This document shows, one piece after another, positions 1-7,083 of a stretch of 10,206 nt of DNA. A model generated the notes under the pieces. It did not search any database and was not told where the DNA came from. It worked only from the letters and a program-made list of their open reading frames with translations. Every line of letters starts with the position of its first letter. Within the stretch, counting starts at the first letter, position 1. A program made the translations under genes and the position numbers. The DNA is from Spirochaetota bacterium (GTDB lineage Bacteria; Spirochaetota; Spirochaetia; DTKZ01): the NCBI GenBank assembly GCA_029562045.1, contig JAKQWJ010000131.1, positions 1 to 10,206 of the forward strand, given 5' to 3'.

Positions 1-459
1 CGCCCCGGCCTGGATGGCCGCGTCCACCGTGACCATGAGGCAGAAAAAGTGCTCGTTGACGTTCAGTTCGAACCGTTCCTCGGAGATGGAGAACTTCAGG
101 GGAAGATGGTTTTCCACGTCCTGCACGATGTACAGGTCCATCCCCCGGACCGAATCCAGTATCTCCGCCTTGAACTCCCCGTTGGGGAAGCGGGTGTAGG
201 TGACGTCGATTTTATAGCGGGGGGGGCGGGTTTCCCGCACCCCCGGGCCGATGGCCCGGGATGTGTTCAGGTCCCGGTCGAAATTCATCATTTCCACCAC
301 TTCGGTAACGCTGCGGCGGTACTTGGTGGCTAGGGTCTGGGCTCTTTTTTCGAAACGCCGAATGAAGATTTGCTTTAAGTGCCTGATGATCTCATTGGCG
401 AAATCCTCGCCCCCCGGGCAGGCGATGATGCCCAGGGATTCCGACGATTTGAAGCTCAT
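1..459 (-). CDS. prs: Ribose-phosphate pyrophosphokinase (PRPP synthetase), partial, N-terminal 153 residues
   Basis: The gene runs off the left edge, so only residues 1-153 are visible and there is no stop. The family makes PRPP from ribose 5-phosphate and ATP, the precursor of nucleotides, NAD and histidine. The match rests on the segment around residues 88-113 (TRFPNGEFKAEI, then VRGMDLYIVQDV), which aligns with the RFxDGE...VRGxDVFIVQ block of Prs, and on VTVDAAIQAGA (143-153), matching the LLxMIDAxxxAGA helix. Usual Prs proteins start only a few residues before RFxDGE; here about 88 residues precede it, with a basic stretch IRRFEKRAQTLATKYRR (33-49). I recall this long form from spirochaetes, which is memory and not a search. 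The catalytic loops lie outside the window. Its ATG at 457-459 overlaps the TGA of cobC (ATGA), so it is the last visible gene of the cob operon. Confidence 0.78.
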   Translation of the reverse strand, partial: MSFKSSESLGIIACPGGEDFANEIIRHLKQIFIRRFEKRAQTLATKYRRSVTEVVEMMNFDRDLNTSRAIGPGVRETRPPRYKIDVTYTRFPNGEFKAEILDSVRGMDLYIVQDVENHLPLKFSISEERFELNVNEHFFCLMVTVDAAIQAGA

Positions 460-1106
460 GGTCGATCCGACCTTACCACGGGAGTCCCGGCCGGGTCAAG
501 GCGAAGGTTGAGGAATTCCAGGACCGCCGGGCCCCGGGGATAAACCCGCACCAGACTCAGGGAGCCCCGGGCCAGCCCGAAGCGCCAGAACCGGTCCGCC
601 GTCAGGCCCAGAACCCGGGAAAGGTAGACCCGGAGAGTCCCGCCGTGGGCCGCCACCAGGACCGGCCCCCCGGAATGCTCTTTTTCGATGCCGTCGAAAC
701 AGCGCAGAACCCGTTCCCGGAAATCCTCGAAGCCTTCGCCCCCCGGCGGACGGGACAGGCGGGGATCCGCCGCCCAGGAAAGAGCCAGTTCCCGGCCGGG
801 GCCGTCCAGATCCCCGAAGCGGAGGCCCTCCCAGAGACCGAAGTGAATCTCCCGCAGATCCTGGTGGACCCGCAGCTCCGGCCCCGGGGCTTCGCAGAGG
901 GCGGCCACCATCCCGGCGGCGGCCCGGGCCCGCCTCAGGGGGCTGGTGTGGATCCTTTCCAGGGGGACCCGCCGGAGGAGACCCGCCACCCCTTCCGCCT
1001 GCCGGCGGCCCAGGTCGGACAGGTCCGGGTCGCTCCCGCCGCCGATGTAGTCTCCCTCTCCGACGATCTCCCCATGGCGGACCAGGTACAGATCCAGGGG
1101 TTTCAC
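456..1106 (-). CDS. cobC: Alpha-ribazole phosphatase (histidine phosphatase family)
   Basis: A 216-residue phosphatase of the phosphoglycerate-mutase superfamily. In B12 synthesis CobC removes the phosphate from alpha-ribazole phosphate or adenosylcobalamin phosphate. Visible motifs: LVRHGE at residues 8-13 with the phospho-acceptor His11, SPLRRARAAA (55-64) with the phosphate-binding Arg, REIHFGLWEG (85-94) with the likely acid Glu86, and VAAHGGTLR (151-159) with the second His154. The start chosen is GTG at 1104-1106, because it places the RHG motif 10 residues from the N-terminus, as is normal, and overlaps the cobS stop by 4 bp. A GGGAG lies 11 bases upstream. The frame stays open upstream to 1673, but that part is a shadow of cobS. 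The family is broad, so the specific substrate is taken from the operon context. Confidence 0.9.
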   Translation of the reverse strand: MKPLDLYLVRHGEIVGEGDYIGGGSDPDLSDLGRRQAEGVAGLLRRVPLERIHTSPLRRARAAAGMVAALCEAPGPELRVHQDLREIHFGLWEGLRFGDLDGPGRELALSWAADPRLSRPPGGEGFEDFRERVLRCFDGIEKEHSGGPVLVAAHGGTLRVYLSRVLGLTADRFWRFGLARGSLSLVRVYPRGPAVLEFLNLRLDPAGTPVVRSDRP

Positions 1107-1900
1107 GGGAAGAAAATCTCCCAGAAGGGGAACAGGATGAGCCTCTGGGCCGCGGTGAAGCCCGCCAGCAGCGCTATTTCGGAAATTTCGCAGAGGGCGC
1201 CGTAGGAGTCCCCCGTCAGCCCCCCCTGGAGCTTGTCCATCCCGTAGGCCGCGAGCCAGCCCACCCCGGCGGCCGCGGCGGTGACGAGGATCCCCACCGG
1301 TCCGGTGAGGAACAGCACCAGAAACCCCGTTCCCGCCCAGGCGGCCATCAGGTCCCCCCGGCGCAGGCGTTTCTTGAAAAAGGCCCCCATGCCGTCGGGC
1401 CGGGCGGAGGGAAACAGATGCATCCCCCCCAGCAGGATGGACCGGGCCACGGCGGGAACACAGATCAGGATCGGAAACAGAAGGCCGGTTTCCACCTCCC
1501 CGAGGAAGGAGTATTTCAGAAGAAGGGAAAAGACCAGAGCGGAGGCTCCGAAGGTCCCGATCCGGGAATCCTTCATGATCCGGAGGCGTTTTTCCCGGGT
1601 CTCCCCTCCCCCCAGGCCGTCCGCGGTGTCCGTCAGCCCGTCCAGGTGCAGCCCCCCGGTGACGGCCACCCATCCCAGGAGCACCATGGCCGCCACGGCG
1701 TCCATGGACCAGAACACCAGGGCAATTCTGCCGCCGATGAAGAGGGCCGCCCCCATGAGAACCCCCACGGCGGGGAAAAACGCCGGGATTCCCTCGGGCT
1801 CCTCGGCGCCCTCCGGCGGCGGAAGGGGAACGATGGTCAGGAGCCTGAGGGCCCCCATCAGTTTCCGGAGAAGGATCTTTCCCATGAAGAGCTTATACAC
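1103..1900 (-). CDS. cobS: Adenosylcobinamide-GDP ribazoletransferase (cobalamin synthase)
   Basis: An integral membrane protein of 265 residues, normal for the family, which joins adenosylcobinamide-GDP to alpha-ribazole (phosphate) to finish the cobalamin nucleotide loop. Diagnostic motifs are FFPAVGVLMG (41-50), HLDGLTDTADGL (85-96) and KDSRIGTFGA (110-119), whose Asp-rich pieces bind metal and substrate, and GDSYGALCEISEIALL (230-245). Hydrophobic segments are visible around 41-80, 117-158, 186-218 and 236-263. The start used is GTG at 1898-1900, with GAGGA 13 bases upstream, which is rather far. ATG at 1883-1885 (residue 6) is the alternative and has no visible ribosome site. It lies 16 bp after cobT and overlaps the GTG of cobC by 4 bp. 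Confidence 0.95.
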   Translation of the reverse strand: MYKLFMGKILLRKLMGALRLLTIVPLPPPEGAEEPEGIPAFFPAVGVLMGAALFIGGRIALVFWSMDAVAAMVLLGWVAVTGGLHLDGLTDTADGLGGGETREKRLRIMKDSRIGTFGASALVFSLLLKYSFLGEVETGLLFPILICVPAVARSILLGGMHLFPSARPDGMGAFFKKRLRRGDLMAAWAGTGFLVLFLTGPVGILVTAAAAGVGWLAAYGMDKLQGGLTGDSYGALCEISEIALLAGFTAAQRLILFPFWEIFFP

Positions 1901-1916
1901 CGAAGGCGGGATATCC

Positions 1917-2990
1917 TCAACCGCCGGCGCCGCCCTTTTCCCCCGCCACCCCCGCCTCCTGGAAGGTGGCGGTTTCGTTCAGAAGCCGGACGGCGGCCTC
2001 CACCAGGGGCATGGCCGCGGCGGCTCCGGTCCCCTCCCCCAGCCGCATCCCCAGATCCAGGAGGGGCGCGAGGCCCAGGTGCTCCAGGATCGCCCGATGC
2101 CCCGCCTCGGCGGAGGTGTGGGCCCCGATTAGAAAGGGCCGCACCGCGGGGGCTATCCTCACCGCCAGAAGCGCCGCGGCTGTGACGATGAAACCGTCCA
2201 CCAGCACAGGGATCCTGCCCCGGGCGGCGCCGATCATGGCCCCCGCCAGACCGCCGATTTCGAACCCCCCCACCTTGGCGAGGATATCGAAACCGTCGTT
2301 CCGGTCCGGCCGGTTCACCCGCAGGGAACTCTCCACCACGGCCACCTTCCGGGCCAGCATCGCGTCGTCGATGCCGGTCCCCCGGCCGGTAACCGCCGCC
2401 GGGGGAAGGCCGGTGCAGGCCGCCGCCACCGCCGCCGAGGAGGTGGTGTTGCCGATCCCCATCTCCCCCAGCCCCAGAAGATCCAGCCCCCGGGAAATTT
2501 CCTCCTCCACCACCGCGATCCCCGCCTCCACCGCCTGCTCCGCCTGTAGACGGCTCATGGCGGGGCCCCGGGCGATGTTGCCGGTGCCCCGGCCCAGGGG
2601 GCGGAAAACCAGGCCGTCCCGCTTCGGGTACTCCGTGGCGACTCCCAGATCCACCACCGTCACCCGGGCCCCCACCAGACGGGACAGAACATTGATGCAG
2701 GCCCCCCCGTCGAGGAAGTTCACCACCATCTGGGCGGTCACCTCCTGGGGGTAGTTGTGGATGCCCTCCGCCAGAACGCCGTGGTCCCCGGCGAAGACGA
2801 TCAGCGACTTTCGCTCCACCCCGGGTCGCGGCCGGCCCTGGATGGCCGCCACCAGGGCGGAGAGTTCCTCCAGGCGGCCCAGACTGCCCCGGGGCTTTGT
2901 GAGTCTGTCCTGGCGGGCCAGGGCGGCGGCCCGCAGGGCCTCGTCGGGGGCCCGTATCCCGGAAATGGTCCGGGTGATGGATCCGGTCAT
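1917..2990 (-). CDS. cobT: Nicotinate-nucleotide--dimethylbenzimidazole phosphoribosyltransferase
   Basis: A 357-residue protein close to the usual length of about 350. CobT transfers the phosphoribosyl group of nicotinate mononucleotide to the lower-ligand base, giving alpha-ribazole 5'-phosphate for CobS. Motifs in order: LTKPRGSLGRLEEL (30-43), VFAGDHGVLAEG (65-76), YPQEVTAQMVVNFLDGGA (80-97), GLGEMGIGNTTSSAAV (173-188), GGFEIGGLAGAM (241-252), and RLGEGTGAAAAMP (316-328). Glu319 in the last motif corresponds to the catalytic base described for Salmonella CobT (Glu317), and Glu176 to the second conserved acid. It starts at ATG 2988-2990, with AAGGAG 8 bases upstream. That ribosome site spans part of the cobU stop codon, suggesting coupled translation. 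The gap to cobU is 13 bp. Confidence 0.97.
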   Translation of the reverse strand: MTGSITRTISGIRAPDEALRAAALARQDRLTKPRGSLGRLEELSALVAAIQGRPRPGVERKSLIVFAGDHGVLAEGIHNYPQEVTAQMVVNFLDGGACINVLSRLVGARVTVVDLGVATEYPKRDGLVFRPLGRGTGNIARGPAMSRLQAEQAVEAGIAVVEEEISRGLDLLGLGEMGIGNTTSSAAVAAACTGLPPAAVTGRGTGIDDAMLARKVAVVESSLRVNRPDRNDGFDILAKVGGFEIGGLAGAMIGAARGRIPVLVDGFIVTAAALLAVRIAPAVRPFLIGAHTSAEAGHRAILEHLGLAPLLDLGMRLGEGTGAAAAMPLVEAAVRLLNETATFQEAGVAGEKGGAGG

Positions 2991-3003
2991 ACGACTGACT
3001 CCT

Positions 3004-3549
3004 TCATTTCAGTTTTTGCGGAATTCCCGCCACGAGAAAATAGACCTCCCCCGCCCTGGCGGCCACCAGCTGGTGCACGGCGCCGGAAATGTCCTGAAAC
3101 AGGCGTCCCAGGGCGTTCGGAGACAGAAGCCCCACCCCCACCTCGTTGGACACGATGATGGTCGGAACGGGCCCCCCCTCCGCGGCGTCCAGGAACCGGC
3201 GGGTTTCCGTCAGAATCGATTTTTCCAGTTCCTCCGGGGGAAGGCCTTCCCCGGCCATCATATGGTTGGAGATGAGGAGGGTCAGACAGTCCAGAAGAAG
3301 GGCGCAGCTGTCTCCGGCGGCGGCCAGAACCCGGGACGGGTAGAGGGGCTCCTCGATGGTCTTCCAGCTCCCTGGACGGCTCTCCCGGTGTTTCGCGATC
3401 CGCCGCCGCATCTCCTCGTCGCCGCCCTCGGCGGTGGCGATGTAGGTGACCGGGGGTCCGCCGGATTTCTGGAAGGCTCCGGCCAGCCCCTGAGCGAAGG
3501 CGGTCTTGCCGCTTCGGGCTCCTCCCAGAACAAATACGATATCACCCAT
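3004..3549 (-). CDS. cobU: Adenosylcobinamide kinase / adenosylcobinamide-phosphate guanylyltransferase
   Basis: A bifunctional enzyme of 181 residues, the normal size. It phosphorylates adenosylcobinamide and then transfers GMP from GTP to give adenosylcobinamide-GDP, the CobS substrate. The P-loop GGARSGKT is at 9-16. IATAEGGDEEMRRRIAKHRESRP (37-59) carries His54, equivalent to the GMP-accepting histidine of Salmonella CobU. LLLDCLTLLISN follows near 84-95 as the Walker-B region, then VSNEVGVGLLSPNALGRLFQD, typical of the family, and the usual C-terminus VAGIPQKLK. The ATG at 3547-3549 lies inside the end of cobD (8-bp overlap) and cobT follows after 13 bp. Nothing is missing or unusual. 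Confidence 0.97.
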   Translation of the reverse strand: MGDIVFVLGGARSGKTAFAQGLAGAFQKSGGPPVTYIATAEGGDEEMRRRIAKHRESRPGSWKTIEEPLYPSRVLAAAGDSCALLLDCLTLLISNHMMAGEGLPPEELEKSILTETRRFLDAAEGGPVPTIIVSNEVGVGLLSPNALGRLFQDISGAVHQLVAARAGEVYFLVAGIPQKLK

Positions 3550-4663
3550 CCCCCGTCCCCTCCACGAAGTCCCGGACCGCGCCCACCAGCCGGGAGTTCT
3601 CCTCCCCGGTCCGGACGCCGATTCTGACGTAATCCGAAAGCCCGAAGGAGGCGCAGTCCCGCAGAAGGATGCGCCGCCGGGCCAGATGCGCCAGGAGTTC
3701 CCTCTTCCGCCGAAGCTTTGCCAGAATGAAGTTCGCCTCCCCGGGCAGGACCTCTCCCTCGCCGGCGGACCGGAGGATTCCGCGAAGGTCCTCCCGCAGC
3801 GCCCGGGTCAGTTCTCCCAGGTCCCGCCAGGTCCTCCGGTAATAGTCCCGGGCTTCCAGGGCTGCGAGCCCCAGGGTCTGGGCGAAGCAGGAAACGCTCC
3901 AGGGCGTGCGGACCCGCTCCAGATGCGCCGCCGTCTCCACCGGCGCCGCCAGGTAGCCCAGCCGCGCCCCGGGGATTCCGAAGTCCTTGGTCATGGACCG
4001 GAGGACGATGAGGTCCCCGCCGGGGAGGATTCCGGCCAGGTCTTCTTCGCCCTCCCGGAAGGAGAGATAGGCCTGATCCAGAACCAGGCCTCCTGCCACG
4101 TCCCGGACGGCCTCCCGGAGGACGGCCAGTTCCTTCGGGGAGAGGAGGACGCCGGTGGGGTTGTTGGGGCTGCAGACATAGACCAGATCGGGCCGAAGAT
4201 CCAGGATTTCCCGGGTCAGGGCGTCCATATCCCACCGGAAGAGGTCCTCCTCCCGGGCCTGCAGGCGGTGCGGCCTTCCCCCGTGGAGGGCGGCGCTGCG
4301 GGCGTACTCCCCGTAGGTGGGCCCCAGGACGAGACAGGTCGATCCGGGCCGGATGAAGGCCAGTCCGATGAGATCCAGGGCCTCCGAGGCTCCGGCGGTG
4401 ACCAGAATCTCCTCCTCCCGGACCCCCAGGCCCCGGGCAAGCGCCCGGCGTAGCAGGAGGGATCCGCTGTCGGGGTACCGGCCGACGTCGGCGCCCCCCG
4501 CCGCGGCGGCCACCTCCGGCGCCGGGGGAAAGGGGTTGACGGAAGCGCTGAAATCCAGGACATCCTCCGGCGCCAGCCCCCGGGCCAGGAGGCCGGGGTA
4601 ATCGGGGCCTCCGTGGGGCACCGGAGGGATCAGGAGATGCTCGGGTTTAGGCGAAAAAGACAC
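3542..4663 (-). CDS. cobD: L-threonine-O-3-phosphate decarboxylase, PLP-dependent (aminotransferase fold)
   Basis: A fold-type I PLP enzyme of the CobD (Salmonella) / CobC (Pseudomonas) family. It makes (R)-1-amino-2-propanol phosphate, the arm that CbiB attaches. With the start at GTG 4661-4663 it has 373 residues. Motifs: PHGG (16-19), LDFSASVNPFPP (36-47), CSPNNPTG (164-171), D196 and Y199, SMTKDFGIPGARLGY (223-237) with the PLP lysine K226, EANFILA (309-315), and RIGVRT (347-352) for carboxylate binding. The frame stays open 18 codons further, to an ATG-free start at 4717, but the GTG has GGAGG 5 bases upstream and places PHGG correctly, so I prefer it. It overlaps the end of cbiB by 17 bp and cobU by 8 bp. 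A histidinol-phosphate aminotransferase role is possible by homology but unlikely in this operon. Confidence 0.94.
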   Translation of the reverse strand: MSFSPKPEHLLIPPVPHGGPDYPGLLARGLAPEDVLDFSASVNPFPPAPEVAAAAGGADVGRYPDSGSLLLRRALARGLGVREEEILVTAGASEALDLIGLAFIRPGSTCLVLGPTYGEYARSAALHGGRPHRLQAREEDLFRWDMDALTREILDLRPDLVYVCSPNNPTGVLLSPKELAVLREAVRDVAGGLVLDQAYLSFREGEEDLAGILPGGDLIVLRSMTKDFGIPGARLGYLAAPVETAAHLERVRTPWSVSCFAQTLGLAALEARDYYRRTWRDLGELTRALREDLRGILRSAGEGEVLPGEANFILAKLRRKRELLAHLARRRILLRDCASFGLSDYVRIGVRTGEENSRLVGAVRDFVEGTGDG

Positions 4664-5585
4664 GCGATCCTCCCAGGGAGAAAAAAACCAGGCCCGCCGC
4701 CAGGAGAACCCCGGCAACGCCGGTCAGACGCCCCGCCCGGGCCAGATCGTCCACCGTGGGCTCCGCCGCCCCGCCCGACAGCTCGTAGGAGCCCCTTTTG
4801 CGCAGGCTCACCCCCAGGGCGCCGGCGGCGGCGGCCATGGTCCAGCCGGCGTTGGGGCCGGCTGCCCTCCCGTGCTGCCCCAGCATGGTCCGGAGGGCGT
4901 TTTTCCCGTCCCCCCCGGTCAGAACCGCGGCGGCGACGATGGCGAAACCGGCGATCCGGGCGGGCAGATAGTTCAGGGCCGTGTCCGCGTGGGCGGCGAA
5001 CTTGCCCAGATACTCGTGTTCCCGGTCCCGGTAGGCTATCATGGAATCGCAGGTGTTGACAAACCGGTAAACCCAGGCGCCGGGGAGGCCGAAAAAACGG
5101 AAAAACAGAAGAGGAGCCAGGAAACCGTCGGTGAGGTTCTCCGCCAGGGATTCGATGGCCGCCCCCGCGACTTCCCCTTCGGTCAATTCCGCCGTATCCC
5201 GGCTGACCAGATGGAAGGACAGGAGACGCCGCGCGTCGTCCAGATCCCCCCGGCGCAGGGCCTCCTCCACGGCCTTTCCCGCCCGCAGCAGGGTTCTGAG
5301 GGTGAAGGTCTGCCTCAGGAGGAAGGCTCCCGCCAGCGCCCTGACAAGGAAGGGGGCCGGCCGGAGGACGCTCCCCGCCAGGGCCGGGGCGGAGCCGAAG
5401 AGGAAGGCCCCGGAAAGGACCACGGCGGCGCCGAAAAAAAAGCGCGCCCCGTCCCCCCGGGGTTTCAGCCTCAGAAGGGCGGCGATGCAGCGGCCCATCC
5501 AGGCCACGGGGTGCAGCGGGTTCGGCAGTTCCCGGAATACAAGATCCAGCCCCAGGGCTGCAGCGAGCACAAGAACCTGTGACAC
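4647..5585 (-). CDS. cbiB: Adenosylcobinamide-phosphate synthase, membrane protein
   Basis: A 312-residue membrane protein (CbiB, called CobD in Pseudomonas) that joins adenosylcobyric acid to aminopropanol (phosphate). Conserved pieces: HPVAWMGR (25-32), ESLAENLTDGFLAPLLFFRF (145-164), RFVNTCDSMIAYR (174-186), FAAHADTALNYLPARIAGF (196-214), and GPNAGWTMAAAAGALGV (243-259). Hydrophobic stretches lie near 3-18, 50-92, 153-175, 209-223 and 288-304. The start is not certain. The reading frame is open far upstream, through the antisense of the next gene, so the choice rests on family length and on a ribosome site. GTG 5583-5585 fits, with AAGGGAGG 12 bases upstream. A TTG at 5595-5597 touches that site directly and is unlikely to be used. 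It is the first gene of the cob operon. Confidence 0.93.
   Translation of the reverse strand: MSQVLVLAAALGLDLVFRELPNPLHPVAWMGRCIAALLRLKPRGDGARFFFGAAVVLSGAFLFGSAPALAGSVLRPAPFLVRALAGAFLLRQTFTLRTLLRAGKAVEEALRRGDLDDARRLLSFHLVSRDTAELTEGEVAGAAIESLAENLTDGFLAPLLFFRFFGLPGAWVYRFVNTCDSMIAYRDREHEYLGKFAAHADTALNYLPARIAGFAIVAAAVLTGGDGKNALRTMLGQHGRAAGPNAGWTMAAAAGALGVSLRKRGSYELSGGAAEPTVDDLARAGRLTGVAGVLLAAGLVFFSLGGSRVFFA
4669..4673 (-). promoter_or_regulatory. Ribosome binding site that decides the cobD start
   Basis: On the minus strand GGAGG lies 5 bases before GTG 4661-4663. It is inside the last codons of cbiB and is the only strong Shine-Dalgarno sequence near the cobD N-terminus, so it favours the GTG over the longer open frame. 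Confidence 0.75.
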
Positions 5586-5597
5586 CGGCGGACGCAA

Positions 5598-5605
5598 CCT
5601 CCCTT
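5598..5605 (-). promoter_or_regulatory. Ribosome binding site of cbiB
   Basis: AAGGGAGG on the minus strand, 12 bases before the GTG chosen for cbiB. The spacing is longer than ideal, but it is the only strong site in the leader and it supports a start near 5585. Confidence 0.6.
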
Positions 5606-5817
5606 CGCCGATGGATTCTACTCCGGGCCCGGTCCTCTGTCTTGCAGTTTTTTTCGTATTTTGGCGAAAAGCGGGGCGGCCCGGGTGACGCTGCTCTCCG
5701 GGCACGGGGGTAACAGCCGGGCCGGAGGACCCGGCAGCTCTCGGGCCGTCATTGCAAACCCGGCTCCGAGGGCCGCCCGCCGCGGGATATCTGGATTTTT
5801 TTCCCCGCCGCCGGTAG

Positions 5818-5823
5818 TATGAT
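5818..5823 (+). promoter_or_regulatory. Putative -10 box of a leaderless promoter for the carboxypeptidase gene
   Basis: TATGAT matches the sigma-70 -10 consensus at 5 of 6 bases and ends 5 bases before the ATG at 5829. Transcription would then begin at or next to the start codon. No Shine-Dalgarno sequence is visible before that ATG, which fits a leaderless mRNA. No clear -35 box was found, so this is tentative. Confidence 0.4.
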
Positions 5824-5828
5824 CTTCC

Positions 5829-7043
5829 ATGAAAACGCGCCCGCGGGTCCCGGGGATCCTCCTCGTCCTGCTTTCCCTGCTCCGGCCCATGGCGGCCCTT
5901 CCCCAGGAACCGCAGATCTCCGCCCTCTCCGCCGTCCTCATCGACGCCCGGACCGGGACTCTGCTGTACGAAAAAAACGGCTCTCTTCCCCACCCGCCGG
6001 CGTCCCTGACCAAGGTGGTGACCATCCACCTCCTGCTGCAGGAGATCGCCGCTGGCAGGCTGAAACCGGAGGACCCGGTTTCGCCTCCCCCGGAGAGCTG
6101 GGCCGCGAACCTTCCGGCGGACTCCTCGCTGATGTTCCTGGGTCCGGACCAGACGCCCCGGGTGGGGGACCTCCTCCGGGGTCTGGCGGTCTCCTCGGGG
6201 AACGATGCCGCGGTGGCGGCGGCGACGCTGCTTTCCGGCTCGGTGGACGCCTTTACCCGGCGGATGAACGCCGAAATGCAGAGGCTGGGCATCGAGAACC
6301 TGGAGTTTGTCGAACCCTCGGGCTACGACGGGCGAAGCCGGATCACCGCCCGGGATTTCGCCGCTTTCATCAAGCTGTATCTGGAACTTCACCCCCAGTC
6401 CCCGGCGGAACTCCACAGCCTCCGGGAGTTCACCTACCCCCGGAAGGAAAACCTCAAACCGGGAAACGGCTCCAACCCCATAACCCAGCACAACCGGAAC
6501 AGCCTGCTTCAGACCTACCCCGGAGTGGACGGGGTGAAAACCGGATACCTCCACGAGTCGGGCTTCAACATCGCGCTGACGGCGGAGCGGGACGGGATGC
6601 GGCTGATCCTGGTCCTGCTGGGGGCATACGGCGAAACCCCCGGCGCGGGGATCCGCAGCCGGGACCGGGACGCCCGGGCGCTCCTGGATTACGGCTTCGC
6701 CACCTACACCACCCTCCGGGTGGGGTACCCCGCCCCCGAGACGGTCCGGGTCTGGAAGGGCCGAACCTCTGCCATACTCCCCCGGGGACCCGACCAGGTC
6801 TGGGTGACGGTCCGGCGGGGAGAAGAGGGAAAACTCCGGGGGGAATTGTCCCAGCGGAAGTTCGTCACCGCCCCTGTGGCCCCGGGCGCGACTCTGGGAA
6901 CGGTGCTGGTCCACGCCGGAGACAGACTGGTCTACCAAGGGGCCCTCCTGGCCCCCGACGGGGTGGAGAGAGGCCCCTGGCACCGGGTTTTGTACCACCA
7001 GATTCTCCTGTTTTTCCGGGGCTTATTCGGCCTGCCCCGTTGA
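5829..7043 (+). CDS. Serine-type D-Ala-D-Ala carboxypeptidase (PBP5/DacA-like)
   Basis: A 404-residue penicillin-binding protein that trims the terminal D-alanine from peptidoglycan stem peptides outside the cytoplasmic membrane. A signal peptide is visible: KTR, then the hydrophobic stretch VPGILLVLLSLL, then small residues with likely cleavage around MAALPQ (21-26). The catalytic triad of motifs is complete: SLTK (59-62) with Ser59 and Lys62, SGN (123-125), and KTG (237-239). The transpeptidase-like domain covers about 30-285, followed by a beta-rich region of the PBP5_C type (about 293-375). The C-terminal tail, VLYHQILLFFRGLFGL (387-402), is hydrophobic and amphipathic, like the membrane anchor of PBP5. 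The ATG at 5829 is needed for the signal peptide but has no Shine-Dalgarno sequence. It is divergent from the cob operon and has no visible functional link to it. Confidence 0.94.
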   Translation: MKTRPRVPGILLVLLSLLRPMAALPQEPQISALSAVLIDARTGTLLYEKNGSLPHPPASLTKVVTIHLLLQEIAAGRLKPEDPVSPPPESWAANLPADSSLMFLGPDQTPRVGDLLRGLAVSSGNDAAVAAATLLSGSVDAFTRRMNAEMQRLGIENLEFVEPSGYDGRSRITARDFAAFIKLYLELHPQSPAELHSLREFTYPRKENLKPGNGSNPITQHNRNSLLQTYPGVDGVKTGYLHESGFNIALTAERDGMRLILVLLGAYGETPGAGIRSRDRDARALLDYGFATYTTLRVGYPAPETVRVWKGRTSAILPRGPDQVWVTVRRGEEGKLRGELSQRKFVTAPVAPGATLGTVLVHAGDRLVYQGALLAPDGVERGPWHRVLYHQILLFFRGLFGLPR

Positions 7044-7050
7044 CTTTCGA

Positions 7051-7078
7051 TTGACAGGGGAGGTATTTTTACGATAAG
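7051..7078 (+). promoter_or_regulatory. Putative sigma-70 promoter of feoAB
   Basis: A perfect -35 hexamer TTGACA (7051-7056) is followed after 16 bases by GATAAG (7073-7078), a 4-of-6 match to the -10 consensus. It starts only 8 bases after the carboxypeptidase stop and would start transcription inside the palindrome at 7084-7103. This fits a regulated feo promoter. Confidence 0.55.
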
Positions 7079-7083
7079 GAGAA

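Larger units (their letters stand above)
5586..5828. other. Divergent intergenic region between cbiB and the carboxypeptidase gene
   Basis: These 243 bases carry the leader of the minus-strand cob operon and the upstream region of the plus-strand carboxypeptidase gene. The region is rich in short GC dyads. An AT-rich patch at 5647-5670 contains a TTTT-GGCG-AAAA near-palindrome. On the minus strand, around 5690-5702, the sequence CCCGGAGAGCAGC resembles the B12 box of cobalamin riboswitches, but I could not build the rest of the riboswitch (see findings). No convincing sigma-70 promoter for the cob operon was found. Confidence 0.6.

Noticed and set aside
14..511. Three short plus-strand frames at the left edge
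   Set aside because: The minus strand encodes a coherent Prs N-terminus over the same bases, coupled to cobC by an ATGA overlap.
1107..1673. Upstream extension of the cobC frame, giving a 405-residue protein
   Set aside because: The extension lies inside cobS in another frame and has no domain. The RHG motif of CobC sits normally with the GTG start at 1106.
1281..2185. Plus-strand open frames opposite cobS and cobT
   Set aside because: No recognisable domain and no ribosome site; they are antisense to two genes with strong motif support.
5647..5655. T-run on the plus strand as a possible intrinsic terminator
   Set aside because: No GC-rich stem directly precedes it on the plus strand, and no plus-strand gene ends there.
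5586..6998. Very long minus-strand open frame continuing upstream of cbiB through the carboxypeptidase gene
   Set aside because: The extra residues have Gly/Arg/Pro-rich, low-complexity composition and no family resemblance. They are the antisense of a clear PBP5-like gene. GC-rich DNA commonly leaves such frames open.
5819..7054. 411-residue plus-strand frame overlapping the carboxypeptidase gene
   Set aside because: Pro/Gly/Arg-rich shadow. The other frame carries the signal peptide and the SxxK, SxN and KTG motifs.
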